Source: CAZBZG01 sp964496245 (lineage in GTDB: Bacteria > Planctomycetota > SZUA-567). From it: a stretch of 13,131 nucleotides of DNA. The translations under genes were made by a program, and so were the position numbers. Position 1 is the stretch's first letter; the number at the start of each line of letters is the position of its first letter. Location of the stretch: contig CAZBZG010000116.1 of NCBI GenBank assembly GCA_964496245.1, positions 1 to 13,131 of the forward strand, read 5' to 3'. The notes beneath the pieces are model-generated. The model saw only the letters and a program-made list of their open reading frames with translations, did no database searches and was not told the origin of the DNA. Of this stretch, positions 1 to 6,780 are shown in pieces.

Positions 1-153
1 GTGGTGCAAGGAGCAGATTCGGAAAGGCTTTACAGATCGGCTGCAGGGACGAGGCTCCAAAGCCGAGTCGTTCTGAGCAGTCTCGCCCTTCTGGTGGTGT
101 GGATGCTGGCCGCGTCGCCGTTGAACGGTTGCTGGTCTGGACGGCGTAGATAA
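1..153 (+). other. Partial reading frame resembling a lipoprotein signal peptide
   Basis: Frame 1 is open from the window edge to a TAA at 151-153. From about codon 27 it encodes a hydrophobic run (VVLSSLALLVVWMLAASP) followed by LNGC, which resembles a lipobox. Only six codons follow the Cys before the stop, which falls at the left arm of an inverted repeat. This could be the remnant of a lipoprotein whose body is lost, the C-terminal membrane helix of a gene that starts outside the window, or chance. No start codon is clear. Confidence 0.2.
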
Positions 154-174
154 CCCGCCCGCCCCGTCTACGCC
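143..174. repeat. Inverted repeat (8-bp arms, 16-nt GC-rich loop)
   Basis: GGCGTAGA at 143-150 is the exact reverse complement of TCTACGCC at 167-174. The repeat contains the minus-strand TAG at 168-170 and the plus-strand TAA at 151-153, so it sits where reading frames from both sides end. It could act as a bidirectional terminator, but neither side has a T-tract, so this role is uncertain. Confidence 0.4.
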
Positions 175-218
175 ACGGTCTCGCCATCCATGCTGCCGAT
201 GTGGATGTCGAGCTCTTC
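168..218 (-). pseudogene. Short C-terminal tail of an unrecognised gene fused to the ABC ATPase fragment
   Basis: Just where similarity to an ABC ATPase stops (after DIAKLSDT), a different minus-strand frame reads EELDIHIGSMDGETVA and then a TAG stop at 168-170. The composition looks like ordinary protein, but 16 residues are too few to assign a family. In related export operons the gene next to the ATPase is often a membrane-fusion protein; that link is a guess here. It may also be non-coding. Confidence 0.25.
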
Positions 219-531
219 GTGTCACTGAGCTTGGCGATGTCCTCGCCGTCCAGGAAGATCTCGCCCTCGGTGGGCCGGTCGAGACCGCCGACCATGTTGA
301 AGAGCGTGCTCTTGCCGCTCCCGGACGGGCCCATGATCGAGAGGTACTCCCCGGAAAAATGTCGAGCGTGACGCCGCGCAAAGCCTGCGTCTCGACCGTC
401 CCCATGGTGTAGGTCCGCTTGACGTCGCGCGTGGAGACGACCGTGTTCTTCGCGTCCGCTTCTTCCCCACCGTAGAGGAGCGCGTCTTTGACTTCGGACG
501 GGACGGCTTCTGATGGCGTCGCGCTTGTCAC
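218..531 (-). pseudogene. ABC transporter ATPase of LolD/MacB type, truncated and frameshifted
   Basis: This is the N-terminal part of an ATP-binding subunit that would power a MacB/LolCDE-like export complex with the permease just upstream. The likely start is GTG at 529-531, preceded by an AAAGGAAG ribosome binding site. After about 35 leader residues it reads VVSTRDVKRTYTMGTVETQ, then ALRGVTLDIFPG, and after a frame change YLSIMGPSGSGKSTLFNM with the Walker A motif GPSGSGKST, followed by GGLDRPTEGEIFLDGEDIAKL. The frame break is at the C-run 349-352, where one missing base restores the frame. Similarity ends at about 218, so the Q-loop, LSGGQ signature, Walker B and H-loop are all absent. 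As it stands it cannot be a working ATPase. Family assignment is firm; whether the damage is biological or an assembly fault is open. Confidence 0.75.
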
Positions 532-550
532 GGTGCGCTTCCTTTCTTGG

Positions 551-1432
551 TCATACATGACTCGACAGCGCCACGGCCGGGATCATCCTGGCCGCGACGC
601 GCGCGGGGTAAATGCCTGCGAGAATGGACAGCACCACGCCGACCACGGCGCACGCGCCGCCGTAGGCGAGCAACACGACGAGATGGCCGGTGTCCAGGAA
701 GACCGTGCTCACCAGGCTCCCTAGGCCGAACCGGTAGGAGTAGGCCACGACGGGAAACGCCACACCCACGAGGGCTCCCAGGATCGATCCCACGCGCCCT
801 ATGATCGAGCTCTCGATCAAGAAGAGCTTGACCACGAAACTCGACAGGCTGCCCAGGCGCTTCATGGTTCCAATTTCGCGGAAGTGTTCGGTCACCGACA
901 TCAGCATGGCGTTGGCGATGCCGATGACCGTAATCAGCATGGAGATCGCCACGATCAGGATCGCTCGGTTGGCTTGTTTCTCGGTGCGCGCCTTCATGCG
1001 CTTCTGTTCTTCCGGACGCAGTTCGATGCCGAGATGGCGCAGCTGCAGGCCGGCCTCCTGCAGGCGCGCCGCGGCGGCCTCCGGAGGCTTCTCACAGACG
1101 AAGCACTTTTTGCCGTCGGCATGTTCCAGCAGCGCTTCCGACATCAGGTCTTCCCAGCCGGCCAGGCCGATGACCGCGTTGACGCCGGTCGCATCTGCGG
1201 GCGCCGCTGTCGGCAACCCCGGCAGGGGCGAGCGGTCGGGCGAGGCGAGCACCGAGATCTCGGCCTTGTACTCGGCACGCAGGGTCTGGAGGAAGGCGGT
1301 CTGGCTCTCGTCGGGCGTGCCCATCAGAACCAGAAAGCGCTTGTTCGCGAGCAGTCCGATCACGCCCTGCAGAGCCTTGATGGATCGGCCGATCTTCTGG
1401 AGCCGTTCGGCCTCCTCCTTCAGGAGCGCGGC
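551..1432 (-). pseudogene. MacB/FtsX-type ABC permease, C-terminal fragment
   Basis: This is the membrane subunit of a tripartite-type or lipoprotein-release ABC exporter. The readable part begins near LLKEEAERLQKIGRS and runs to TGA at 551-553. A charged periplasmic region of about 150 residues is followed by three membrane segments: one around ILIVAISMLITVIGIANAML, one around IIGRVGSILGALVGVAFPVV, and one around LVVLLAYGGACAVVGVVLSI. The stretch SVTEHFREIGTMKRLGS matches the conserved FtsX loop (usually TERTREIGIRKALGA). The N-terminal helix and part of the periplasmic domain are missing, because upstream of about 1432-1459 the DNA belongs to a different gene. The ATPase start lies only about 20 bp downstream of its stop, as expected for a transporter operon. 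CEKPP with the preceding KKCFVC gives a CxxC-like pair in the periplasmic part, which is unusual. Confidence 0.75.
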
Positions 1433-1458
1433 CGGCGCGCATGCCTGGCTGCCGCCGG

Positions 1459-2291
1459 TGCGAGCAGCAGGGTCATCCCGCTGCCCACGCCCACGCCGAT
1501 CCACGGGCCCACGATCTTGGAGGCGCGTTCGGCTGTGCCGGCGGCGGCTTCCATCTCCATCTTGGAGTCCATCTCGAGCACAGCCTGCTTCAGGCTGCGG
1601 AAGTACCAGCTCTGTCCCATGCCCCAGTTTTCATCACGGGAATGTTGTCCCCGCCCTGTCCGGAATTCCACACGAGCACCACGTACCCGCCGATGAGGAT
1701 GGCCCCCAGCACCCCGAGCACGAGGCCCCAACGCACGCCGCGGGGACTGGCGTCCTCGGTTTCGGCCAGGTGAAGCATCTCCATCTGCGTGGGGGCGAAG
1801 AGTAGGAACTGGGCCACGGCCATGAAGCCGCCGGCCGCATAGGTCAGCAGCATGGTTTCGAGGGGAAAGACAGTGAGCCCGCCGAGCAGGAAGAAGATCA
1901 GGTAGGGGAAGTACGGCGTGAAGTAGGTCCACGGCGCGCCACACTCGGTGCGGATGCGCGAGGCCGAGAACCTGCAGAGGACCAGGAATGCGAAGAAGAT
2001 GAGGGAGTTCGCGGCGCCCACGCGGAAGACGGGCTTGCGGTAGAGCGGACGCACGATGCGCCCGCCTTCCTCCTTCTCTTCGATGAGGAGGCGCGGCAGC
2101 ACGACGAGCGGGAAACTGAACCGCTCGTTCTCGGACCATTGCTTGCGGAAGATGATCCCGATGCCCAGCAGCCCCAGGAACATGGCCACCACGATGCTCC
2201 ACCAGTAGAAGAGCGGCTGGGCCCACTGGTCCCAGGGGATGTAGCCTTTGAGGGTATACCAGATGCCGGCGGGCGACGCGAGATTGTCCCG
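1459..2291 (-). pseudogene. DUF6785-type multi-pass membrane protein, internal fragment with frameshift
   Basis: This is a polytopic membrane protein of unknown function. The sequence WDQWAQPLFYWWSIVVAMF, then FRKQWSENERFSFPLVVLP, matches my memory of the central region of DUF6784/DUF6785 proteins, which are frequent in Planctomycetota and Lentisphaerota. Further helices follow (SLIFFAFLVLC, YLIFFLLGGLTVFPLETMLL, GLVLGVLGAILIGGYVVLVW). At 1638-1640 the frame changes: one missing base in the GGG run (plus strand) would join GGDNIP to RDENWGMGQSWYFRSLKQAV. It then continues to a last helix (PWIGVGVGSGMTLLLA) and loses similarity near 1459. Full-length members are about 600-650 residues; roughly 250 N-terminal residues and the C-terminal end are absent. 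Its upstream neighbour is a sulfatase fragment and its downstream neighbour the permease fragment, both joined inside genes. Confidence 0.6.
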
Positions 2292-2316
2292 GCCGCACGA
2301 GCAGGGCGTCCCGCTG

Positions 2317-2559
2317 ATTGTCGGGGAGGCCGATCCCGCGGTGGGCGAGGCCCAGCATGCCGTTCTATTGCGGATACTGGCCGGTGAGGAGCCCCGAACG
2401 GCTCGGGCTGCAGGTCGGTCCCACACAGAAGCACTGCCGGAAGAGCACGCCTTGCTCGGCCAGACGCTGCAGATTGGGCGTGGGGACGGCGTGGCCGTAG
2501 GGCTGGATGCTGCGGCCCGTGTCGTGGCTGTGGATGTACAAGATGTTCGGCTGGTCCAT
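2317..2559 (-). pseudogene. Sulfatase (SGSH / heparan N-sulfatase-like), N-terminal fragment with in-frame TAG
   Basis: This is the start of a formylglycine-dependent sulfatase, an enzyme that hydrolyses sulfate esters or N-sulfates of polysaccharides, usually after export. ATG at 2557-2559 has AGGAG at 2568-2572, 8 nt upstream, which favours it over an earlier ATG at 2592. The protein begins MDQPNILYIHSHDTGR, with an Asp where sulfatases bind metal, then TPNLQRLAEQGVLFRQCF, then CSPSRSGLLTG. Cys50 would be the residue converted to formylglycine (CxPSR motif). After QYPQ comes TAG (2365-2367), and the same frame continues NGMLGLAHRGIGLPDN, which is the normal family continuation. In human SGSH a Gln precedes NGM, so CAG to TAG is the simplest change. 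Similarity ends at about 2317 after only ~80 of the usual ~450-500 residues. Confidence 0.75.
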
Positions 2560-2825
2560 GAGGGCTGCTCCTCGCTTCCGGGGTGGCTGCATTGCGGTGA
2601 AGAAGCCGATGGCGCCCCGGGCCGGCGCATTCTAGCAGAAGCCGGCAATCGTCGCAAAGCCGCGCAGTGGACGGAGACCGACAGGCTGCTCCTTCCTCGC
2701 CAGGCCCCGGTACGGGGGGTGCCGCTTGTCGCTTCCCTCTACCCCTTTGCGGCTCCTTGATTTCCACCGATCATTTTTGTAAGCTGGATGCCATTCAGGC
2801 TCCTGAGGATGCAAAACGAGCCCCC
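2560..2825. promoter_or_regulatory. Divergent intergenic region between the sulfatase and EboC-like genes
   Basis: These 266 bp separate two genes transcribed away from each other, so promoters for both are expected here. TTGATT at 2757-2762 with TAAGCT 17 nt further on is a weak sigma-70-like match upstream of the plus-strand gene. The segment around 2761-2783 is AT-richer than its surroundings. I see no convincing operator or riboswitch. Confidence 0.3.
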
Positions 2826-3867
2826 ATGGCACTCCTGCGCTTCTTGCGGATTCCCGGCGTGTTCACCGCGTGGGCTGACGTGCTCGCGGGGTACCTGCTC
2901 GTCCGCTTTGCGGGCGCGGGCGAGGGGGACATTCAGAGCCTGCCGTTCGTTCTGGCTGCGAGCGCTTCGCTCTACATGGCCGGCATGGCGTGGAACGATG
3001 TCTTTGACGCGGACGAGGACCGCCGCACCCGCCCCGAACGTCCCATCCCCGCAGGTCTCATCCGCCCGAGCACGGGGTTCCTCCTCTCCGCGCTGCTGTC
3101 CGTCAGGCCTGCTCCTGGCCATGACCGCGGGCTACCAGAGCTTTGTGGTCGCCGGTCTGTTGCTGGCCCTGATCCTGCTCTACGACGCCGGGGCCAAGCG
3201 GGTCGAGGTTCTCGGTCCCACGCTCATGGGTGCGTGCCGGGGGCTCAACCTGCTCCTGGGAATGACCGTACACGCCCAGGCGCAGCTCCTCCTGGGGTCG
3301 TCCTGGTTCTATCTGCCGCCCCTGCTCCTGGCTGGCTACACCGTGATCCTGACCGTGGTCGCAAGCCTCGAGACGCCGGCACCGGTTGGGGAAGAAGCCC
3401 CCACCGACGGGCGCCCGGCGGGAGCCGGACCGTCGGGGCTTCCTGCAGGCGGCGTGGGGTCCGGACCCAGTTCGGGAACGGACATCGCCCGGCCGCTCGC
3501 CGCCGGTCTGCTCGGACTCGGTGCCGCAGGATTGCTCCTGGTGCCCTTGATCGCTATGGCGGTCCTGCCGGGTGCGCCGCTGGCGCTCGTCCTCTTCCTG
3601 CTGCTCGACCTCATGCTGATCGGTCCGGGCATCCGGGCAGTGCGCACACAATCGCCCGCCGCTGTGCGCGCGTTCGTCGGCACGGCCATCGTCGGCATGG
3701 TGCTTCTGGACGCTGGTTTCGTGGCCAGCCTGACGAGTCCGTCCGGAGGAACCGGGTCGATGTTCGGCTTCGACCTTCCCCCACACCAGGAGCTGGCGGG
3801 CGTCGTGCTGGTCGCGGCCATGGCGTTGCCGGCCCTGTTCCTCCGCCGCCGGATCGCTGTGACGTGA
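2826..3867 (+). CDS. UbiA-family prenyltransferase, EboC-like (one frameshift)
   Basis: This is a membrane-embedded UbiA-superfamily enzyme, a family that transfers prenyl groups to aromatic or other acceptors. ATG at 2826 gives MALLRFLRIPGVFTAWADV, the family's usual opening, although no strong ribosome binding site precedes it. The first Asp-rich motif is clear: WNDVFDADEDRRTRPERPIP at residues 56-75. Near 3096-3108 there is one base too many; the rest is in the next frame (GLLLAMTAGYQSFVVAGLLL to TGA at 3865-3867). There LLYDAGAKRVEVLGPTLMG and CRGLNLLLGM match the second half of EboC-type members. The corrected length is about 346 residues, longer than typical because of a Pro/Gly/Ala-rich stretch of about 45 residues between two helices. 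EboC proteins normally belong to the ebo metabolite cluster, which is not seen here. The exact substrate is unknown. Confidence 0.72.
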
Positions 3868-3904
3868 TGATGCTCTGCTGCTGATCGGGCTGGAGACCGC
3901 GGTC

Positions 3905-5389
3905 ATGTCCGCACAGAAGGCTGCACTGCTGGACATCCGATTCCCCGCCTGGTGGGGGTGGCTGGCCGTGGGCACGGCTGCTTCCATCCCGTTGGTGGAC
4001 GTCGGGAGCGACGCGTTCGCGCTCGCGTTTCTCGAGAAGCGCCAGCTGCACGTGGCTCTCTTCGATCCCCTGGTCTGGGGGGCGGCTGCAATGCTGGCAG
4101 GCCTGGTCCTCGTCCGGCGCGATGTGCGCGCCTGCGCCGCCGCTCTCGCGAAAGAGTGGCTCGTCTGCGTGTGGCCGGCGTTGCTCCTGCTCCTCGTCAG
4201 CGCGATCAGCCTCACGCAGATCCGCGCATTCGACGCCAAGGCCCTCAAGCTCGTGGCCAAGCACGCCATCCAGTGGACCGAGTATCTCGTCGTGGCCCCC
4301 CTGGTCTTTCTGCCGCTCCTGTTGCGGCGGCCGTGGCGCGGCCGGCTCTTCTGGGGGCTGTGCATCACCACCACCCTGGCCGTGGTTTCCGTGGCCCTGC
4401 GTACGCCGCTCGGCAAGGTCTTCGCGGGAGAGATCCATCCGTACCGGGTCGGCGGGCTGCTCGGCAATCGCAATACCTACGGATGCTTCATGGCCGTGGG
4501 CCTCTGTTTGCTGGCCGGGTGGGCGCACGAGGAGAGCCGCGTTCAGCGGAACGATCCGGGGCGCGTGCGGTGGCTTCTCATCCCTGCGGCCTTGCTGCCG
4601 CTGCTCGCCGTCTATCCCTGCCTGGCGGCCGGCCCGCTCGTGGGACTGCTCGCGGGGCTCACGGTCACCTACGTGGCCGGCCGACGGGCCGGCGTCCTGA
4701 TTCCCTTCGTGCTGGTGGGCTTCCTGCTGCTTGTCGATGGCGGTGAGCACCGCGCGAAACGCATGCGCGTGCTCGCCAATTCGATCCAGACGTTCCGGCC
4801 CCACAAGCGGCCTGGAGAGCTCATGAAGCGCAGCCGGCCAACCATGCGGGCGCTCCGTTGGGCGGCCAATACGAACATGATCCGCGAGCATCCTCTGCTG
4901 GGCGTGGGCTGGGGACAGTACCAGCGGCATGTGGGGGAGTACTACGGCGATCTGCCTGTGCCCGAGGGATCGACGGATCGCGTGGAGCTCTATGACCTGG
5001 AGACGCACGAGGAGCTCTCCTTCTCGTGGTTCTACGTGACAGCCGGCGAAAGCGGACTGCTGGGCCTCTCTGCCGTGTTCGTTTTGCTTGCCGCGTGCAT
5101 GGCGCGGGCGCTGGGTGCGCATGGTGCGGTGCGCTGTTTGGGAGCGCCGGGCGTGCTGGGAGCGGCTGTGGCCCTGCTCGTCGTCGGCCTCTGGACCGAT
5201 CCGCTCACCCGGGGCGTGGGCCCGCTTGTGGGGTTGCTCGTCGCCATGAGTGCTGTGCCGGGCGAGGCCGGCATGGAGGCCGGCGCCGAAGCTTCGGACC
5301 TGTCGAGCGGCGATGCGCCGAGCCCGGTCGAGGCGGCGGCGGCTGCCGTCCGAACGGACAGCGGGCCCGATGTCGAGGAGAAGACATGA
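3905..5389 (+). CDS. O-antigen ligase / Wzy-type polymerase family membrane protein
   Basis: This is a 494-residue polytopic inner-membrane protein of the Wzy_C/WaaL family, which joins or polymerises lipid-linked glycans at the periplasmic face. GGAG at 3892-3895 lies 9 nt before the ATG. About ten hydrophobic segments are visible, with GGLLGNRNTYGCFMAVGL (183-200) matching the family's GNPNxxA-type motif. The large periplasmic loop carries RALRWAANTNMIREHPLLG (315-332) followed by VGWGQYQ, the typical R..W.........HP..GvG..Q pattern. ETHEELSFSWFYVTAGESG (366-384) corresponds to the conserved His-containing stretch before the last helices. The C-terminal ~45 residues are Ala/Glu/Pro-rich and probably disordered. 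The gene sits 37 bp after the UbiA-type gene and overlaps the next by 4 bp, so it is likely co-transcribed. Ligase and polymerase cannot be told apart from sequence. Confidence 0.82.
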   Translation: MSAQKAALLDIRFPAWWGWLAVGTAASIPLVDVGSDAFALAFLEKRQLHVALFDPLVWGAAAMLAGLVLVRRDVRACAAALAKEWLVCVWPALLLLLVSAISLTQIRAFDAKALKLVAKHAIQWTEYLVVAPLVFLPLLLRRPWRGRLFWGLCITTTLAVVSVALRTPLGKVFAGEIHPYRVGGLLGNRNTYGCFMAVGLCLLAGWAHEESRVQRNDPGRVRWLLIPAALLPLLAVYPCLAAGPLVGLLAGLTVTYVAGRRAGVLIPFVLVGFLLLVDGGEHRAKRMRVLANSIQTFRPHKRPGELMKRSRPTMRALRWAANTNMIREHPLLGVGWGQYQRHVGEYYGDLPVPEGSTDRVELYDLETHEELSFSWFYVTAGESGLLGLSAVFVLLAACMARALGAHGAVRCLGAPGVLGAAVALLVVGLWTDPLTRGVGPLVGLLVAMSAVPGEAGMEAGAEASDLSSGDAPSPVEAAAAAVRTDSGPDVEEKT

Positions 5390-6681
5390 ATCGTTCATGG
5401 AGATGCCTGGTGATCGTATGCGCCTGTTGCGCCGTGCCCCTGCATGCCCAGGAAGTGATCGACATCCCGGGGGTCGTGGAGGAGGGCAAGGCCGCGGCGA
5501 CCGGTTCGGCTGATGCGCCCGCCGCACGCGATGAAGCCCCTGCAGGCACGCCCGGGACCGCGGATCGTGCGAAGGGCACCGGCGGCGAACGCGCAGGGGA
5601 GGGTACCGGGGAGGTGCAGGAGATCATTCCCATGCCCGAGGCTGACGCGCTCCAGCGCTCTGCCGTCCCCCAGAGCGGGGCGGCAGCCTCCCGTGCGGGC
5701 CGGGCGCGGGCCACCCGGGCCCTGACCGCGCCCGTCGCAGGCAGCAGCCGATCCAAGCAGGTCTCGCTGGACGATCCGATCGCCTCGTTCGGGGGCGAGA
5801 CCATCACGCGCGCTCAGCTCTATCATGCCATGGCCGAAGTCCACGGCCGCGACGTGTTCGCGCGTTTGGTCAACCGCGCATTGCTACGCGCAGAGCTGGA
5901 GCGCCGCAACATCGCGATCGGCTCCGAGGAGATCGAGGCTGCGTTCCGGGAGCATCTCGAGCAGTTCACCCAGGGGGCGAAGGACGAGGTCAGTCCGACC
6001 GATCTTCTCCGCTCGCATTTCGGACTCACGCCCGCCGAGTACAAGGAACAGATCGTATGGGTCGAACTCGCGCTCAAGCGCCTGGTCTCCCGCGAGCTGC
6101 ACGTGACCGACGCGGATCTGTTCAACTACTACTGGGCCCACCGGAAGGAGTACACCCAGCCGGAGGAGGTGCGCGCGGGCCACATCCTGATCAGCCCCTA
6201 CACCTATGTGAAGGCCGACAAGCGCGGGGCGCGCGCCGCCGGCGCGGCTGCGTGGCGCAAGGCCTTCCAGGCCGCGCTCCAGGTCCAGGAGAAGCTGCGT
6301 GCGGGCGCCGAGTTCCAGGCGCTGGCCCGGCGCTTCTCGCAGGATAAGAGCACAGCGGCCCGCGGCGGCGACGTGGGATTCTTCCCGCGCAAGGTCATGC
6401 TCAAGCCCTTCGAAGACGCTGCGTTCGGTCTCAAGAAGGGGGAGATCTCCGAGCTCGTCAAGACACCGCTCGGTTACCATCTCATTCGCGTGACCGACCG
6501 CACCGCCGAACGACTCCGCCCCTTCAACCAGGTCAAGGAGCAGGTCCGCGCCGATTACGAGGAGTACCTGACGCGCAGCCACTCGAGCCAGCTCCTGCAG
6601 CGGCTCCGGCGCAGGGCCTTGGAGACGGGGCGCCTCAAGATCCTGGATCCCGCCTTGCAACCGGACGTGCGGGGTCGGTGA
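5386..6681 (+). CDS. Secreted SurA/PrsA-like parvulin peptidyl-prolyl isomerase
   Basis: This 431-residue protein likely acts as a periplasmic or surface folding helper that isomerises X-Pro bonds in envelope proteins. The ATG at 5386 overlaps the ligase stop (ATGA), with GAGGAG at 5375-5380, which suggests coupled translation. Residues 1-21 form a signal peptide ending LHAQ. Residues 25-125 are a low-complexity Ala/Gly/Pro-rich linker. Residues 130-250 form a SurA-like N domain (DDPIASFGGETITRAQL, helical thereafter). The parvulin domain spans about 259-372: QPEEVRAGHILISPY, FQALARRFSQDKSTA, ARGGDVGFFPRKVM, FEDAAFGLKKGEISELVKT and PLGYHLIRV. Between the first strand and the following helix there is a Lys/Arg/Ala-rich insertion at about 273-298. 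Only one parvulin domain is present, as in PrsA rather than E. coli SurA. The family call is firm and the client proteins are unknown. Confidence 0.88.
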   Translation: MNRSWRCLVIVCACCAVPLHAQEVIDIPGVVEEGKAAATGSADAPAARDEAPAGTPGTADRAKGTGGERAGEGTGEVQEIIPMPEADALQRSAVPQSGAAASRAGRARATRALTAPVAGSSRSKQVSLDDPIASFGGETITRAQLYHAMAEVHGRDVFARLVNRALLRAELERRNIAIGSEEIEAAFREHLEQFTQGAKDEVSPTDLLRSHFGLTPAEYKEQIVWVELALKRLVSRELHVTDADLFNYYWAHRKEYTQPEEVRAGHILISPYTYVKADKRGARAAGAAAWRKAFQAALQVQEKLRAGAEFQALARRFSQDKSTAARGGDVGFFPRKVMLKPFEDAAFGLKKGEISELVKTPLGYHLIRVTDRTAERLRPFNQVKEQVRADYEEYLTRSHSSQLLQRLRRRALETGRLKILDPALQPDVRGR

Positions 6682-6716
6682 CAGCCACGGGGCGAGGGCC
6701 GGACGTTTGCGGTGCA

Positions 6717-6741
6717 GACCGAAGTAGGGACGGCTTCGGTC
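6717..6741 (+). promoter_or_regulatory. Intergenic hairpin with 8-bp stem
   Basis: GACCGAAG at 6717-6724 pairs exactly with CTTCGGTC at 6734-6741 across a 9-nt loop, between the isomerase gene and the coiled-coil gene. No T-tract follows, so full termination is unlikely. Processing or partial attenuation within the operon is possible. Confidence 0.45.
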
Positions 6742-6747
6742 GCGGGC

Positions 6748-6761
6748 ACGGTGTTCACCGT
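6748..6761 (+). promoter_or_regulatory. Second, tight hairpin just upstream of the coiled-coil gene's RBS
   Basis: ACGGTG at 6748-6753 pairs with CACCGT at 6756-6761 (effectively a 5-bp stem with a 4-nt loop). It ends 2 nt before the AGGTGGAGGAG purine stretch that serves as ribosome binding site. It could influence mRNA stability or initiation, but it is short and may be chance. Confidence 0.3.
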
Positions 6762-6780
6762 CCAGGTGGAGGAGAAGGAG

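Noticed and set aside
801..1805. Plus-strand frame of 334 codons across the permease and DUF6785-type fragments
   Set aside because: It is Ser/Arg/Pro-rich without hydrophobic or domain structure, and it spans two unrelated minus-strand fragments, so it is a shadow.
3611..5527. Minus-strand frame of 638 codons opposite the O-antigen ligase gene
   Set aside because: Its composition (Gln/His/Arg/Pro-rich) is that of an antisense shadow; the sense strand encodes a clear polytopic membrane protein.
6712..6780. Longer start at 6712 for the coiled-coil gene
   Set aside because: It would place 23 extra residues before the signal peptide and lacks a ribosome binding site, whereas 6781 has GGAGGAG at good spacing.
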